The notes below the pieces were generated by a model. It did no database searches and was not told the DNA's origin. It saw only the letters and a list, made by a program, of their open reading frames with translations. This document shows, in pieces, positions 8,802-17,274 of a stretch of DNA of 64,000 bases; the first letter of the stretch is position 1; each line of letters begins with the position of its first letter. This stretch comes from JACKIC01 sp964392305 (GTDB taxonomy: Bacteria; Planctomycetota; UBA1135; UBA2386), in the NCBI GenBank assembly GCA_964392305.1, contig CAYMPV010000034.1:1-64000 (forward strand). The letters run 5' to 3'. The position numbers were made by a program, and so were the translations under genes.

Positions 8802-9806
8802 TCAGTCCTTGTTCTTCGGCTCTGGCGGCGGCGCGGGCGGATCCTTGGCGACGGGCTCGACGACCTCGGGCTGCCCCGGCTTGAGCAACGCCAGCGCGAT
8901 CCCGGCGACGTGCCCCACCGCTTCGCGCGAGCGCCCGAGATCCGCGACCAGCAGCAGGTCGGCGCGGTCGCGCTTCTTGGTGAACTTCTTGAGGGCCGGC
9001 TGCATCACCCGCATCGCCGGATCGGTGCGCGCCCTCTCCAGGAACGCGTCGATCGCCTTGTCACTGACCGCGACGCCCTCGCCATCGGTCGCGTGACGAA
9101 GCGCAGCCTCGACGGTGAGGTGAGGATCATCGGCGTCACCCGTCGCCATCAGCCGGATCGACAAGAACGACGGCGCCTGCCCCTCGGGCCACTCCGCGTC
9201 GCCGAACATGCCCTTGAGCACACGCTGCTGCAGCGGCCCCTTGGTCACGTCCAGTACGACGTAGGCGAGCACTTCACCTTTGCCGGAGAGCAGCGACATG
9301 ACGTCGGCGCACGGCATGCCTTGCCGCTTCTCGCCCTCGAACACCGGATCGAGCGCCAGCCCCGTGCCCCAGACCTGCACCTTCTCCGACGGTTGATACA
9401 TGCGCTCTTCGCGGTACCCGCTGCGGCACCAGACCTCGCGCCCCTGCATGTCTTGCTTCTTCCAGTTGCCGTATTGAAAGCTGTTCGGCAGAGGCAGGCC
9501 CGTGTTGCCCTCGAAGATGCGCACCTCGCGGATCTGACGCGCGTCGTCGACAGGCTCCCCGAACTCCGCGACCAGCAGCAACCGGTCGAGCGCGTCCAGA
9601 GGCCCGCCGAACTCCCGCTCCATCTCGCCGAACATCGGCCCGAGGATCGAGGCCTCGAGATCACCCCAGATCTCCTTGTCACGCAGCTTGGCGAGGTCGA
9701 CGCTGACCACGTTGCGATAGTCATCGAGCAGGAACGCCTTCGCGGGGATCGGCTCCTGGCCGATGGCGAGGGCGACGAACAGCAGCGCGGGAACAACCTT
9801 GATCAT
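8802..9806 (-). CDS. Secreted hypothetical protein
   Basis: 334 residues, not recognised. The N-terminus (MIKVVPALLFVALAIGQEP) is a signal peptide. The mature part is charged, with mixed alpha/beta predictions, segments such as AFLLDDYRNVVSVDLAKL, a VEAALRHATDGEGVAV stretch and a Pro-rich C-terminal tail (DPPAPPPEPKNKD). Secreted proteins of this general make-up are frequent in Planctomycetota; I see no catalytic motif. It is divergent from the acyltransferase across a 102-nt gap. Confidence 0.6.
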   Translation of the reverse strand: MIKVVPALLFVALAIGQEPIPAKAFLLDDYRNVVSVDLAKLRDKEIWGDLEASILGPMFGEMEREFGGPLDALDRLLLVAEFGEPVDDARQIREVRIFEGNTGLPLPNSFQYGNWKKQDMQGREVWCRSGYREERMYQPSEKVQVWGTGLALDPVFEGEKRQGMPCADVMSLLSGKGEVLAYVVLDVTKGPLQQRVLKGMFGDAEWPEGQAPSFLSIRLMATGDADDPHLTVEAALRHATDGEGVAVSDKAIDAFLERARTDPAMRVMQPALKKFTKKRDRADLLLVADLGRSREAVGHVAGIALALLKPGQPEVVEPVAKDPPAPPPEPKNKD

Positions 9807-9908
9807 GACGACTCCATGGCGATGCGCGGCATGCTACCGCGCGACCACCGCGTGATGCACGGCAGTTGACCCGCGTGCGCGGCGCCAACATGCTGCGCGC
9901 GCCCGTTC

Positions 9909-11048
9909 ATGCCCCCGCTCGACCACGCCGCATACCGCGACCGCCGCACGTTCGCCAATCTGGACGGGTTGCGCTGCCTCTCCATCGTCGCAGTGCTGTG
10001 GTACCACGTGCCGCGTCGGGAACTCTTGCCTGGTGCACTCGAACGCGGCTTCCTGGGCGTCGACCTGTTCTTCGTGCTCAGCGGTTTCCTGATCACCACA
10101 CTGCTGCTGCGCGAACGCGAACACCTCGGCCGCATCTCGCTCGCTGCGTTCTACATGCGCCGCACGCTGCGCATCTTCCCGATCTACTACCTGGCGCTGT
10201 TCGGCTACAGCATGTGGGTCGCGTGGTCCAAGACCGCGACGCAGCTGCACATCAGAGAACCGTTCTTCGCGTCGCTCCCCTTCTACGCGACCTACACGTC
10301 GAACGTCGTCGGCACGGAACTGACCTGGCGCCACACGTGGTCGTTGGCGACCGAAGAACAGTTCTACCTGCTGTGGCCGCCGCTGCTGGCGTGGCTCGGG
10401 CCGAGGCTGTCGTTGTGGGTGCTCGCCCTGGCGTTCCTGGCCACGCAGGCGATCAGCTTCGGCCAACTCGACTGGCTGTTCACGTCCGGGTGGCAACCCG
10501 AGGCTGCGTTCGTCGGCACGACCTTCGCGCCGATCCTGCTGGGCGTGGCGCTCGCCATGGTGCTGCACACGCGACGCGGCCACACGCTGGTCGCCGGCTT
10601 GCTCGGCGCACCGTGGATCGGTGTGGCGCTCGCTGGCGCAGTGCTGACCGCGGCGAGCCTTGCCGAAGGCCCGGGGCTGCAGCTGCAGAGCGGCGTCGTG
10701 CACTTCCGCGGCCTGCCGCGACTGGCAACGCACCTGGCGATGACCCTGTTGCTGGCGCACTGTGTCGTGCAGGAACGAACGTGGCTGCGCCACCTGCTGA
10801 ACCTGCGGCCCGTCGCCTACCTCGGCCGCATCAGCTACGGCATCTACCTGCTGCACGCGCCGGTGTTCCTGGCCTGGTACGCGGGTGGCTTCCAGTGGTT
10901 CGGGCTGCCCGCGCCGCAGTTGGGGCTGCCCGGAGCGCTGCTCATGTTCACCTGCGCCAGCCTGGTGACGATCGCGGTCGCGGCGCTGAGTTTCCACGTG
11001 TTCGAGATGCCGTTCCTGCGGCTCAAGCGGCGCTTCGAGCGGCGTTGA
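9909..11048 (+). CDS. Acyltransferase 3 (OafA/NodX-type) membrane protein
   Basis: 379 residues, about ten membrane helices. The hallmark opening NLDGLRCLSIVAVLWYH is followed by GFLGVDLFFVLSGFLIT and an FYMRRTLRIFPIYYL segment, which together define the acyltransferase-3 family. Members transfer acetyl or other acyl groups to cell-surface polysaccharides or lipids on the periplasmic side. The specific acceptor cannot be told from sequence. Its last 26 nt overlap the 3' end of the convergent DMT exporter gene. Confidence 0.9.
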   Translation: MPPLDHAAYRDRRTFANLDGLRCLSIVAVLWYHVPRRELLPGALERGFLGVDLFFVLSGFLITTLLLREREHLGRISLAAFYMRRTLRIFPIYYLALFGYSMWVAWSKTATQLHIREPFFASLPFYATYTSNVVGTELTWRHTWSLATEEQFYLLWPPLLAWLGPRLSLWVLALAFLATQAISFGQLDWLFTSGWQPEAAFVGTTFAPILLGVALAMVLHTRRGHTLVAGLLGAPWIGVALAGAVLTAASLAEGPGLQLQSGVVHFRGLPRLATHLAMTLLLAHCVVQERTWLRHLLNLRPVAYLGRISYGIYLLHAPVFLAWYAGGFQWFGLPAPQLGLPGALLMFTCASLVTIAVAALSFHVFEMPFLRLKRRFERR

Positions 11049-11913
11049 CCCGACGGCGCACGCTGCGCAGGGCCACCGCGCCGACGATCAAGGCCCCACC
11101 CATCCACACCAGCCAGTGTGGCTGTTCGCCGTGCACCGCGAACGCCAGCAGCGGATTGAGCGCCGGCTCGATCATCAGCAACAGCGACGCCTGCACCGCC
11201 GACACCTGCGCCATCGAACGCACGAGCAACGCGTAGGCGAGTCCGACCTGGAACACGCCGAGCACCAGCACCGCGACCCAGTCCCCCACGTCACCCAGGG
11301 TCGGCGTCTGGCCGAAGACCGGCATCAACGCGAACGCGATCGGCAGCGTGCACAGGTTGCCCCAGGCGACCGCGGCGCAGGCCTCGTCACTGCCGTTGCG
11401 CCCCAGCCAGCGCATACCGAGCAGCAGCGCCGCGTAACCGAGCCCGGAGCCGAGCGCGATCCAGTCGCCGAGCTGCGGCTGAGGTGCGGTGGCCTGCGCC
11501 TGCTGCGGGGCGACGAAGCACAGCGTCATGCCGATGGCCACCCAGACGAACGTGCGCAGATCGCGCGCCCCGGGTTTCTCGCCGAGCAGCCACGGGCTCA
11601 CGATCACGATCCACAGCGGCGCCGTCGACTGCAGGAAGATCGCGTTCGCCGCCGTCGTCAACGCGTTCGCGACCACGAACAGGCAGGTCGCGGCGAAATA
11701 CGCCGGCACCAGCGAGAGCACGCGCCACGACGGCCAGTGCCGCGCCTGCGGCAGCAGCACGAACAGGGTCAGGGCGGCGATGCCGGCGCGCAATCCGGCG
11801 CGTTCGAGCGACGGAAAGTCACAGCTCTTGATCAGCGCACCGCCGGTCGCGAACAGCGCACCGGCGATCAGGACGCGCAGGGATGGGGCCACGAAGGTCG
11901 AGGGTTGTCGCAC
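11023..11913 (-). CDS. EamA/DMT-family exporter
   Basis: 296 residues with ten predicted membrane helices in two EamA repeats (first: LIAGALFATGGALIKS to GMTLCFVAP; second: DWIALGSGLGYAALLLGMRW to GALIVGAVALRS). Such proteins export small metabolites or amino acids; no substrate is indicated. The start is uncertain: GTG codons at 11913 or 11892 fit the first helix, while the frame continues upstream into low-complexity sequence from a TTG at 12039. The 3' end overlaps the acyltransferase gene by 26 nt. Confidence 0.82.
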   Translation of the reverse strand: MRQPSTFVAPSLRVLIAGALFATGGALIKSCDFPSLERAGLRAGIAALTLFVLLPQARHWPSWRVLSLVPAYFAATCLFVVANALTTAANAIFLQSTAPLWIVIVSPWLLGEKPGARDLRTFVWVAIGMTLCFVAPQQAQATAPQPQLGDWIALGSGLGYAALLLGMRWLGRNGSDEACAAVAWGNLCTLPIAFALMPVFGQTPTLGDVGDWVAVLVLGVFQVGLAYALLVRSMAQVSAVQASLLLMIEPALNPLLAFAVHGEQPHWLVWMGGALIVGAVALRSVRRRVNAARSAA

Positions 11914-12044
11914 GGCGCCAACCCGCCGTCCAGCGCCGTCGGTCGGCGGGGTTCGAGCGCCGCAGAACGCCCTTCCTCCGACGCCGCCTTCACCTGAGCT
12001 CGTTGAAAGACTAGGCTCTGCGGCCCGTTTACAGCCCAAAGAGC

Positions 12045-13184
12045 ATGAACGCCTACGCCTACGCGCACCTCGACGAATCCCTCGCCACCCGCCTGATCGA
12101 CCGCGCCGGTCTGGGTGACATCGACGCCAAGGTCCGCGGCGGCGACCGCCTGTCGCTCGAGGACGGTGTGCGGCTCTACGAAACGCCGCACCTGGCCGCC
12201 GTCGGCCTGATGGCGCACCGCGTGCGCAGCCGCATGCACGGCAAGAAGACCTACTTCAACATCAACCAGCACGTCAACTACACGAACATCTGCATCTACT
12301 CGTGCAAGTTCTGCGCGTTCGCTGCCAAGGAAGGGGAGGAACGCGCCTACCTGATGACGCCCGAGATCGTCGAGCAGAAGGTGCGTGAACAGCTGCACCG
12401 CCCGGTCACCGAGGTGCACATGGTCGCCGGCATCCACCCGACGATGCCGTACGAGTACTACCTCGACGTCGTGCGCGCCGCCAAACGCGCGCGCCCCGAC
12501 ATCCACGTCAAGGCGTTCACGATGGTCGAGATCGACCACATGCTGAAGATCTCGGGCAAGAGCGAGGACGAGGTGTTCGCCGACCTGCGCGAGGCGGGCC
12601 TCGGCAGCTGCCCCGGCGGCGGCGCCGAAGTGCTCGTCGACCGTGTGCACAAGGCCGTGTTCCGCGAGAAGCAGGGCCCGCAGGGCTGGCTCGACACCGC
12701 GCGCAAGGTGCAGAAGGCCGGCTTCAAGATGAACGCGACGATGCTCTACGGCCACATCGAGCGCACCGAGGAACGCGTCACGCACCTGATCAAGCTGCGC
12801 GAGCTGCAGGACGAGTGCGGCGGCTTCATGGCCTACATCCCGCTCGCGTTCTGGCCCTACCACACCGACCTCGCCAACTACGGCCACGTCACCACCGGCT
12901 TCCTCGACCAGCGCTCGATCGCGGTCGGCCGGCTGATGCTCGACAACTTCCCGCACATCAAGGCCTACTGGATCATGCTGACGCAGGAGTCGGCGCAGAC
13001 GGCGTTGAGCTTCGGCGCCAACGACATCGACGGCACGGTGACCGAGGAGAAGATCACGCACGACGCGGGCACGACCGAGCCAGAGGTGCTGACGCCCGAC
13101 GAGATCGGACATCTGATCCGCGAGGCGGGGTATGAGCCGGTGCAGCGGTCGACGGTGTACGAGGAGATCGGCGCGGCGGGCTGA
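12045..13184 (+). CDS. mqnE: Aminodeoxyfutalosine synthase (MqnE)
   Basis: 379 residues. The radical-SAM enzyme that adds SAM-derived adenosyl to the enolpyruvate ether of chorismate-derived 3-enolpyruvyl benzoate, giving aminodeoxyfutalosine, the committed step of the futalosine pathway. The cluster motif C83-x3-C87-x2-C90 lies in NYTNICIYSCKFCAFAAKEG, which is characteristic of MqnE. Other landmarks are HMVAGIHPTMPYEYY, GSCPGGGAEVL and YIPLAFWPYHTDL. It acts before MqnC, whose gene is about 6.5 kb upstream on the same strand, with six unrelated genes between them. Confidence 0.96.
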   Translation: MNAYAYAHLDESLATRLIDRAGLGDIDAKVRGGDRLSLEDGVRLYETPHLAAVGLMAHRVRSRMHGKKTYFNINQHVNYTNICIYSCKFCAFAAKEGEERAYLMTPEIVEQKVREQLHRPVTEVHMVAGIHPTMPYEYYLDVVRAAKRARPDIHVKAFTMVEIDHMLKISGKSEDEVFADLREAGLGSCPGGGAEVLVDRVHKAVFREKQGPQGWLDTARKVQKAGFKMNATMLYGHIERTEERVTHLIKLRELQDECGGFMAYIPLAFWPYHTDLANYGHVTTGFLDQRSIAVGRLMLDNFPHIKAYWIMLTQESAQTALSFGANDIDGTVTEEKITHDAGTTEPEVLTPDEIGHLIREAGYEPVQRSTVYEEIGAAG

Positions 13185-13187
13185 GCG

Positions 13188-14279
13188 TCAGTTCTGCACG
13201 CGGAAGACGTGCACACCCAGCTGCGATGCGAGGGCGATGCGGTCCCGGTGCAGAGAAGCCGTCACAGCTCCGCCGCAGATCACTCCCTTGTCGAGCAGTG
13301 GTATCGCAGGCCCTTTCAACGGCGCCGGCGCGGGACCGATCGGCGACTCACGCACCGGCAGTGGCGCTCCGATCGGCACCCGCTTCACGACCTTCATGTC
13401 GGCGAGGCTCCACAGGCAGAAATCGATGCCGTCGACACCGATGCCCAGGACCGGATCGATCGGCCAGAAGCGGAACTGTTCGGGACCGTCGGACCTGACC
13501 ACCTCACCGCTGCGCATGCTGCCGCGGCACAACGACCCGTCGATCCAGTAGAGCCACTCGCCTGTCGCACCGAACTCGCAGAGCGCCGGCACGCGGCAGT
13601 CGAACCGTCGAACCTCACGGCCATCGCCATCGAACAAGACGAACGCGCCGCGACCGTCGTCGTAGAACGCCAACGCAAATCCTCCCCCCGCCCCGTCCCA
13701 CGCAACACAGACCACGATGCGCCGTGGCCCTATCAGCGCCGCACCGTCGGCTCCGAGCAACTGCTTCTCCTCCTGCTTCCCCAGGTCGCGCAACCGGGCC
13801 GTCATCCTTCCGATGGCTCGCGCACCGCTGGGTTCGACGAGCCAGCTGTCGAAGTCCACGGATGAGAAGCGGATCTTGCCCGCGACCTGCCGCGGAGGTA
13901 CCCGTTCGATCAATCGCTCGGAAGCGCCGCCGGGAAGGACGACGGCCCATTCACCCCGTTCGTCCTGCGCGAGGATGCGCGCGCCGGACAACTCGCCGGA
14001 CAGCGAGCCGCGGCAGTCCAGGTTCGTCACGTGTCCGGACGAGAGCGCGATGCAGCGCATTTGCTGCGGCACCTGAACCGCGAGCCACTGTCCGTCACCT
14101 GAGAACGACAACCCGATCGGCGTCGTGCCGTCCGGGCATTGGGGCATGCCTCCCTCGCCCCAGCGCAGGACCCGCTCCTCGATCACCGTCGCCTTGGCGA
14201 TGCGTTCGTTGCTGCGCTGGTCCTGCGCGGGCAGCGCCGCCGCGAAGGCCAACAGCGAACCTGCTACGAGGAGCTTCAT
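13188..14279 (-). CDS. Secreted hypothetical protein, possible beta-propeller
   Basis: 363 residues from the ATG at 14279, which gives a clear signal peptide (MKLLVAGSLLAFAAALPAQ). The body contains repeated WD-like strand patterns (PIGLSFSGDGQWLAVQVP, RRIVVCVAWDGAGGGFALAFYDDGRGAFVLFDGDGREV, GATGEWLYWIDG), suggesting a propeller, but repeat spacing is irregular and no enzyme signature is visible. It is divergent from the TlpA-like gene across 106 nt and converges on mqnE with a 3-nt gap. Confidence 0.6.
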   Translation of the reverse strand: MKLLVAGSLLAFAAALPAQDQRSNERIAKATVIEERVLRWGEGGMPQCPDGTTPIGLSFSGDGQWLAVQVPQQMRCIALSSGHVTNLDCRGSLSGELSGARILAQDERGEWAVVLPGGASERLIERVPPRQVAGKIRFSSVDFDSWLVEPSGARAIGRMTARLRDLGKQEEKQLLGADGAALIGPRRIVVCVAWDGAGGGFALAFYDDGRGAFVLFDGDGREVRRFDCRVPALCEFGATGEWLYWIDGSLCRGSMRSGEVVRSDGPEQFRFWPIDPVLGIGVDGIDFCLWSLADMKVVKRVPIGAPLPVRESPIGPAPAPLKGPAIPLLDKGVICGGAVTASLHRDRIALASQLGVHVFRVQN

Positions 14280-14385
14280 GCGGTGCCAGACTCTAGCGAC
14301 GCACGCCCGTCCCGTGTGCGCCGCCCCACCAACGCCACGCTGCGGAAGCCAGGAAGGCACCGGGCAGGCGCGGTATCCTGCCGCG

Positions 14386-15663
14386 ATGATCTTGCGCCTG
14401 TGCGTCCTGGGGATGTTGTCGGCCGCTGCAGCGGCCCAGGTGCACGTGCCGAAGCGAGGCGTGCTCGAGTCGCCGGGCGGCGATCTGCCGTTCGTGCTGA
14501 CCTCGGTATTCCAGCCATACAAGATCTTCCATGGGGACCACTGGCAGCGGCTCCAGCTCACCCAGGATCGCAGCGCGGACCCGCGCACCTACGTCTTCGC
14601 CCCCTACGACGCAGTGCTGCTCGTCGACGAACTGCAGGAGCCCGACGAGTCGGGCGCCACCCACCTCGGTTTCTGGCGCAAGGTCGGGCCGAAGGGCGCC
14701 GTCGAAATGTCCTTTCGCTGGGAGCCGCTGAAGAAGCTGAAGGCGTCCGTTGATGCGGAGACGACCACCTACGGGCCACTGTTCGCCATCGCCGGCGAAC
14801 CATGGGACCCCACCGGGCGCTGGCGTGTGCAGTTCGAGAAGGACGCGCAGCCCGCGGTGATGATCCTCGAGCCGAGCCGCAACGAGTGGGTGCACGGCCC
14901 CGGCGAGGTGCAGGGCACGATCCTCACGACCACCGGCGACTATCGCTGGCTCGCCGGAACCGCACGCGGCGACGAGCTGCGTTTGTCGTGCTTCGACGGC
15001 GCGCACGCTTTCTTGTTCATCGCCAAGAGGCAGAAGGACGGCTCGTTGACCGGAACGTTCTGGAGCGGAGCGAGCTGGCAGGAGACATGGGTCGCGCGGC
15101 GCGACGAGAAGGCGAAGCTGCCCGACGCGTTCACGCTGACCAAGGCGCGCCCCGACGTCGTCGTCGGCGATCTCACCTTCCCGGATGCCGAGACCGCGGA
15201 GCCGCGGCGCCTCGACGCGCTGTTCGGGCAGGTCACGCTGGTCGCGCTGTTCGGCACCTGGTGCCCCAACTGCAGCGATGCCGGTCCGTTCTTGCGTGAA
15301 CTGCAGCGGCGCTACGGCGACCGCGGCCTGCGCGTCGTCGGTCTGGCCTTCGAGCACGGCGACGACGCCCGCCTGCAACGCCAGCGCATCGAGCAGTACC
15401 GGCGTGCGCACGGGGCCACCTGGCCGATCCTGCTGGCGGGCCCCTCAGACAAGGAACGTGCGAGCGCCGCGTTCCCGGCCATCGACGCCGTGCGGGCGTT
15501 CCCGACGACCTTGTTCATCGACAACGAAGGCGTCGTGCGCGCCGTGCATCAGGGATTCTCGGGGCCTGCGACCGGGGAGGGGTACGAGCAGCAGAAGCAG
15601 ACGTTCGAGAGCATGATCGGGCGACTGCTCGGGGCAGCAGAAGCCGCGCCGAAGAAGCGCTGA
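14386..15663 (+). CDS. Secreted protein with C-terminal TlpA-like thioredoxin domain
   Basis: 425 residues. The ATG at 14386 starts a signal peptide (MILRLCVLGMLSAAAAAQ). About residues 20-250 form a beta-rich domain I do not recognise. About 265-425 is a TlpA/ResA-type thioredoxin domain with the active-site CxxC in LFGTWCPNCSDAGPF, then GLRVVGLAFEHGDD, the cis-Pro region AFPTTLFID and a redoxin-like FSGPATGEG. TlpA-like domains reduce disulphides or act in cytochrome maturation outside the cytoplasm. The N-terminal fusion partner, perhaps substrate-binding, is the novel part. Confidence 0.78.
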   Translation: MILRLCVLGMLSAAAAAQVHVPKRGVLESPGGDLPFVLTSVFQPYKIFHGDHWQRLQLTQDRSADPRTYVFAPYDAVLLVDELQEPDESGATHLGFWRKVGPKGAVEMSFRWEPLKKLKASVDAETTTYGPLFAIAGEPWDPTGRWRVQFEKDAQPAVMILEPSRNEWVHGPGEVQGTILTTTGDYRWLAGTARGDELRLSCFDGAHAFLFIAKRQKDGSLTGTFWSGASWQETWVARRDEKAKLPDAFTLTKARPDVVVGDLTFPDAETAEPRRLDALFGQVTLVALFGTWCPNCSDAGPFLRELQRRYGDRGLRVVGLAFEHGDDARLQRQRIEQYRRAHGATWPILLAGPSDKERASAAFPAIDAVRAFPTTLFIDNEGVVRAVHQGFSGPATGEGYEQQKQTFESMIGRLLGAAEAAPKKR

Positions 15664-15678
15664 GCTTCGCAGGCATCC

Positions 15679-17079
15679 TCATGCATTGCCGGGCTTCGCC
15701 GGCACAGGCTCGTTGTGCCTCGGCCGCCCCAACAACGCCACGACCAGCGCCAGCGACGACGAACCCAGCAGCACCACGTACGCCGCGCGCATCGTGCCCA
15801 CGAACCGTTCGGGGTGCTCGGCGACCGGCGCGCTGCCGAAGTCGAGCGCGATCATCGCCGCGGTCACCCCCATGCCGCAGAACATGCCGATGCCGCGCGA
15901 CTGCGCCGCGAGCGCCGAGGCCATGCCGCTGCGCCGTTCGCCGGCGTGGCTCATGATCGAGGTGAGGTTGGGCGACGAGAACAGGCCGAAACCGATGCCC
16001 TGCGCGACCAACACGGCGGCGACGTGCCACAGGCCCGAGGTCGCGGCGAGCTGCGTGCCGAACGCGGAACTGACGACGATCGCGACGACGCCGCACGCGG
16101 CGACCGCGGTCGGCCGCACCTTGTCGGCGAGCCGGCCCGCGAACGGCGCGACGATGGTCATCAGCACCGAGCCGATGCCGAGCACGAGGCCCGCGTCGGG
16201 CGGCGCCATGCCCCGCACGACCTGCAGGAACAGGCTCAGCATGAAGATCGCGCAGTAGGCGTTCAGGTAGAGCAGCAGCTGCACGAGCAGGGCGCGGCCG
16301 AGCGGCGCGTTGCGCACGAGTTCGCGCACGTCGAGCAGCGGCTCGGCGACGCGCAGCTGCAGCAACACGAACGGCACGAGCGCCAGCACGCCGCCGCCCA
16401 GCGTCCACGGACCCCACGCGGTCTGCAGCGCAGCGCTGCCGAACACCGCCGCGAGGATCGCGGCGACGAGCAACACCAGGCTCGGCACGTGCACCCAACG
16501 CTCCGGCCGCCGCCATTGCGAACGCATGCCGAGCAGCACCGGCAGCGCGCCGACGACGATCAGGCCCGTGCCGAAGAAGAACACCGCGCGCCAGCCGAAG
16601 TGCTCGACGATCCAGCCGGCGGTCAGGGGACCGAGCGACAACCCCGCGTAGGCGACACCGAGCACCGCGCCGAAGACGCGGCCGCGCTGCGCCGCGGGCA
16701 CGAGTTCGACGAGGATCGCCGGACCGGCCGCAGCACACAGCGTCGACGCCGCGCCCTGCAGGAAGCGCAAGGTGACGATCGCGCCGGTGTGCGACACGAG
16801 CCCGATCGCCAGCGTCAGCACAGCGAACACGAGCAGCCCCCAGCGGAACATCGAGCGCCGGTCGCCCGCGTCGGCGAGCTTGCCGGCGGGCAGCAGGAAC
16901 GCCGTCGCGCTCGCCACGAACGCGGTCTCGACGAGGCTCATCGTCGGCGCCGACATAGCCAGTTCGTGCCCCATCTGCGGCAGCGCGACGGCCACGCCGC
17001 TGAACATGAACGGCGGCCCGAACTGCGAGGCGACGATCGCCCAGACGAGCAGGCGGTTGCTGGGCGGAGCGGCGGTCAC
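15679..17079 (-). CDS. MFS transporter, DHA2-like drug exporter
   Basis: 466 residues from a GTG start, with roughly 12-14 membrane helices. Family marks are LPQMGHELAMSAPTMSLVETAF, the loop 2-3 motif GKLADAGDRRSMFRWG and RFLQGAASTLCAAAGPAILVELVP, close to the EmrB/QacA (DHA2) group of H+-coupled multidrug exporters. No membrane-fusion partner or regulator lies next to it. Its 5' end abuts the MITE-like inverted-repeat element, which may supply or disturb its promoter (inference). Confidence 0.88.
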   Translation of the reverse strand: MTAAPPSNRLLVWAIVASQFGPPFMFSGVAVALPQMGHELAMSAPTMSLVETAFVASATAFLLPAGKLADAGDRRSMFRWGLLVFAVLTLAIGLVSHTGAIVTLRFLQGAASTLCAAAGPAILVELVPAAQRGRVFGAVLGVAYAGLSLGPLTAGWIVEHFGWRAVFFFGTGLIVVGALPVLLGMRSQWRRPERWVHVPSLVLLVAAILAAVFGSAALQTAWGPWTLGGGVLALVPFVLLQLRVAEPLLDVRELVRNAPLGRALLVQLLLYLNAYCAIFMLSLFLQVVRGMAPPDAGLVLGIGSVLMTIVAPFAGRLADKVRPTAVAACGVVAIVVSSAFGTQLAATSGLWHVAAVLVAQGIGFGLFSSPNLTSIMSHAGERRSGMASALAAQSRGIGMFCGMGVTAAMIALDFGSAPVAEHPERFVGTMRAAYVVLLGSSSLALVVALLGRPRHNEPVPAKPGNA

Positions 17080-17091
17080 GGCGGCGGCAGG

Positions 17092-17274
17092 CTAGCTCGG
17101 ACAATTCATGAGGGAAGGTGCGAGAGCCCGCAATGCCGCTCGGTGCCAAGGCGCGTGGCAGGTTCTCCCGGAAGCGTGGTGTCTGCCACGCTGAGGACAG
17201 GTTCTGACGCGCAACGCAGGTAGCGAGGGGCAGGGCGGGTTCGCAGCCTTTCTCGCATGAATGGTCCGGGCTAG
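17092..17274. mobile_element. MITE-like element with imperfect terminal inverted repeats
   Basis: Positions 17092-17114 and the reverse complement of 17252-17274 match at 19 of 23 bases (CTAGCTCGGACAATTCATGA against CTAGCCCGGACCATTCATGC), with weaker pairing continuing about 20 nt further inward. The element is ~183 bp, has CTAG at both tips and encodes nothing I can support. TA or CTAG termini recall IS630/Tc1-derived miniature elements, but no transposase is present. Its right tip provides the TAG stop codon of the adjacent amidohydrolase. A large hairpin acting as an RNA element or terminator is the alternative. Confidence 0.5.
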
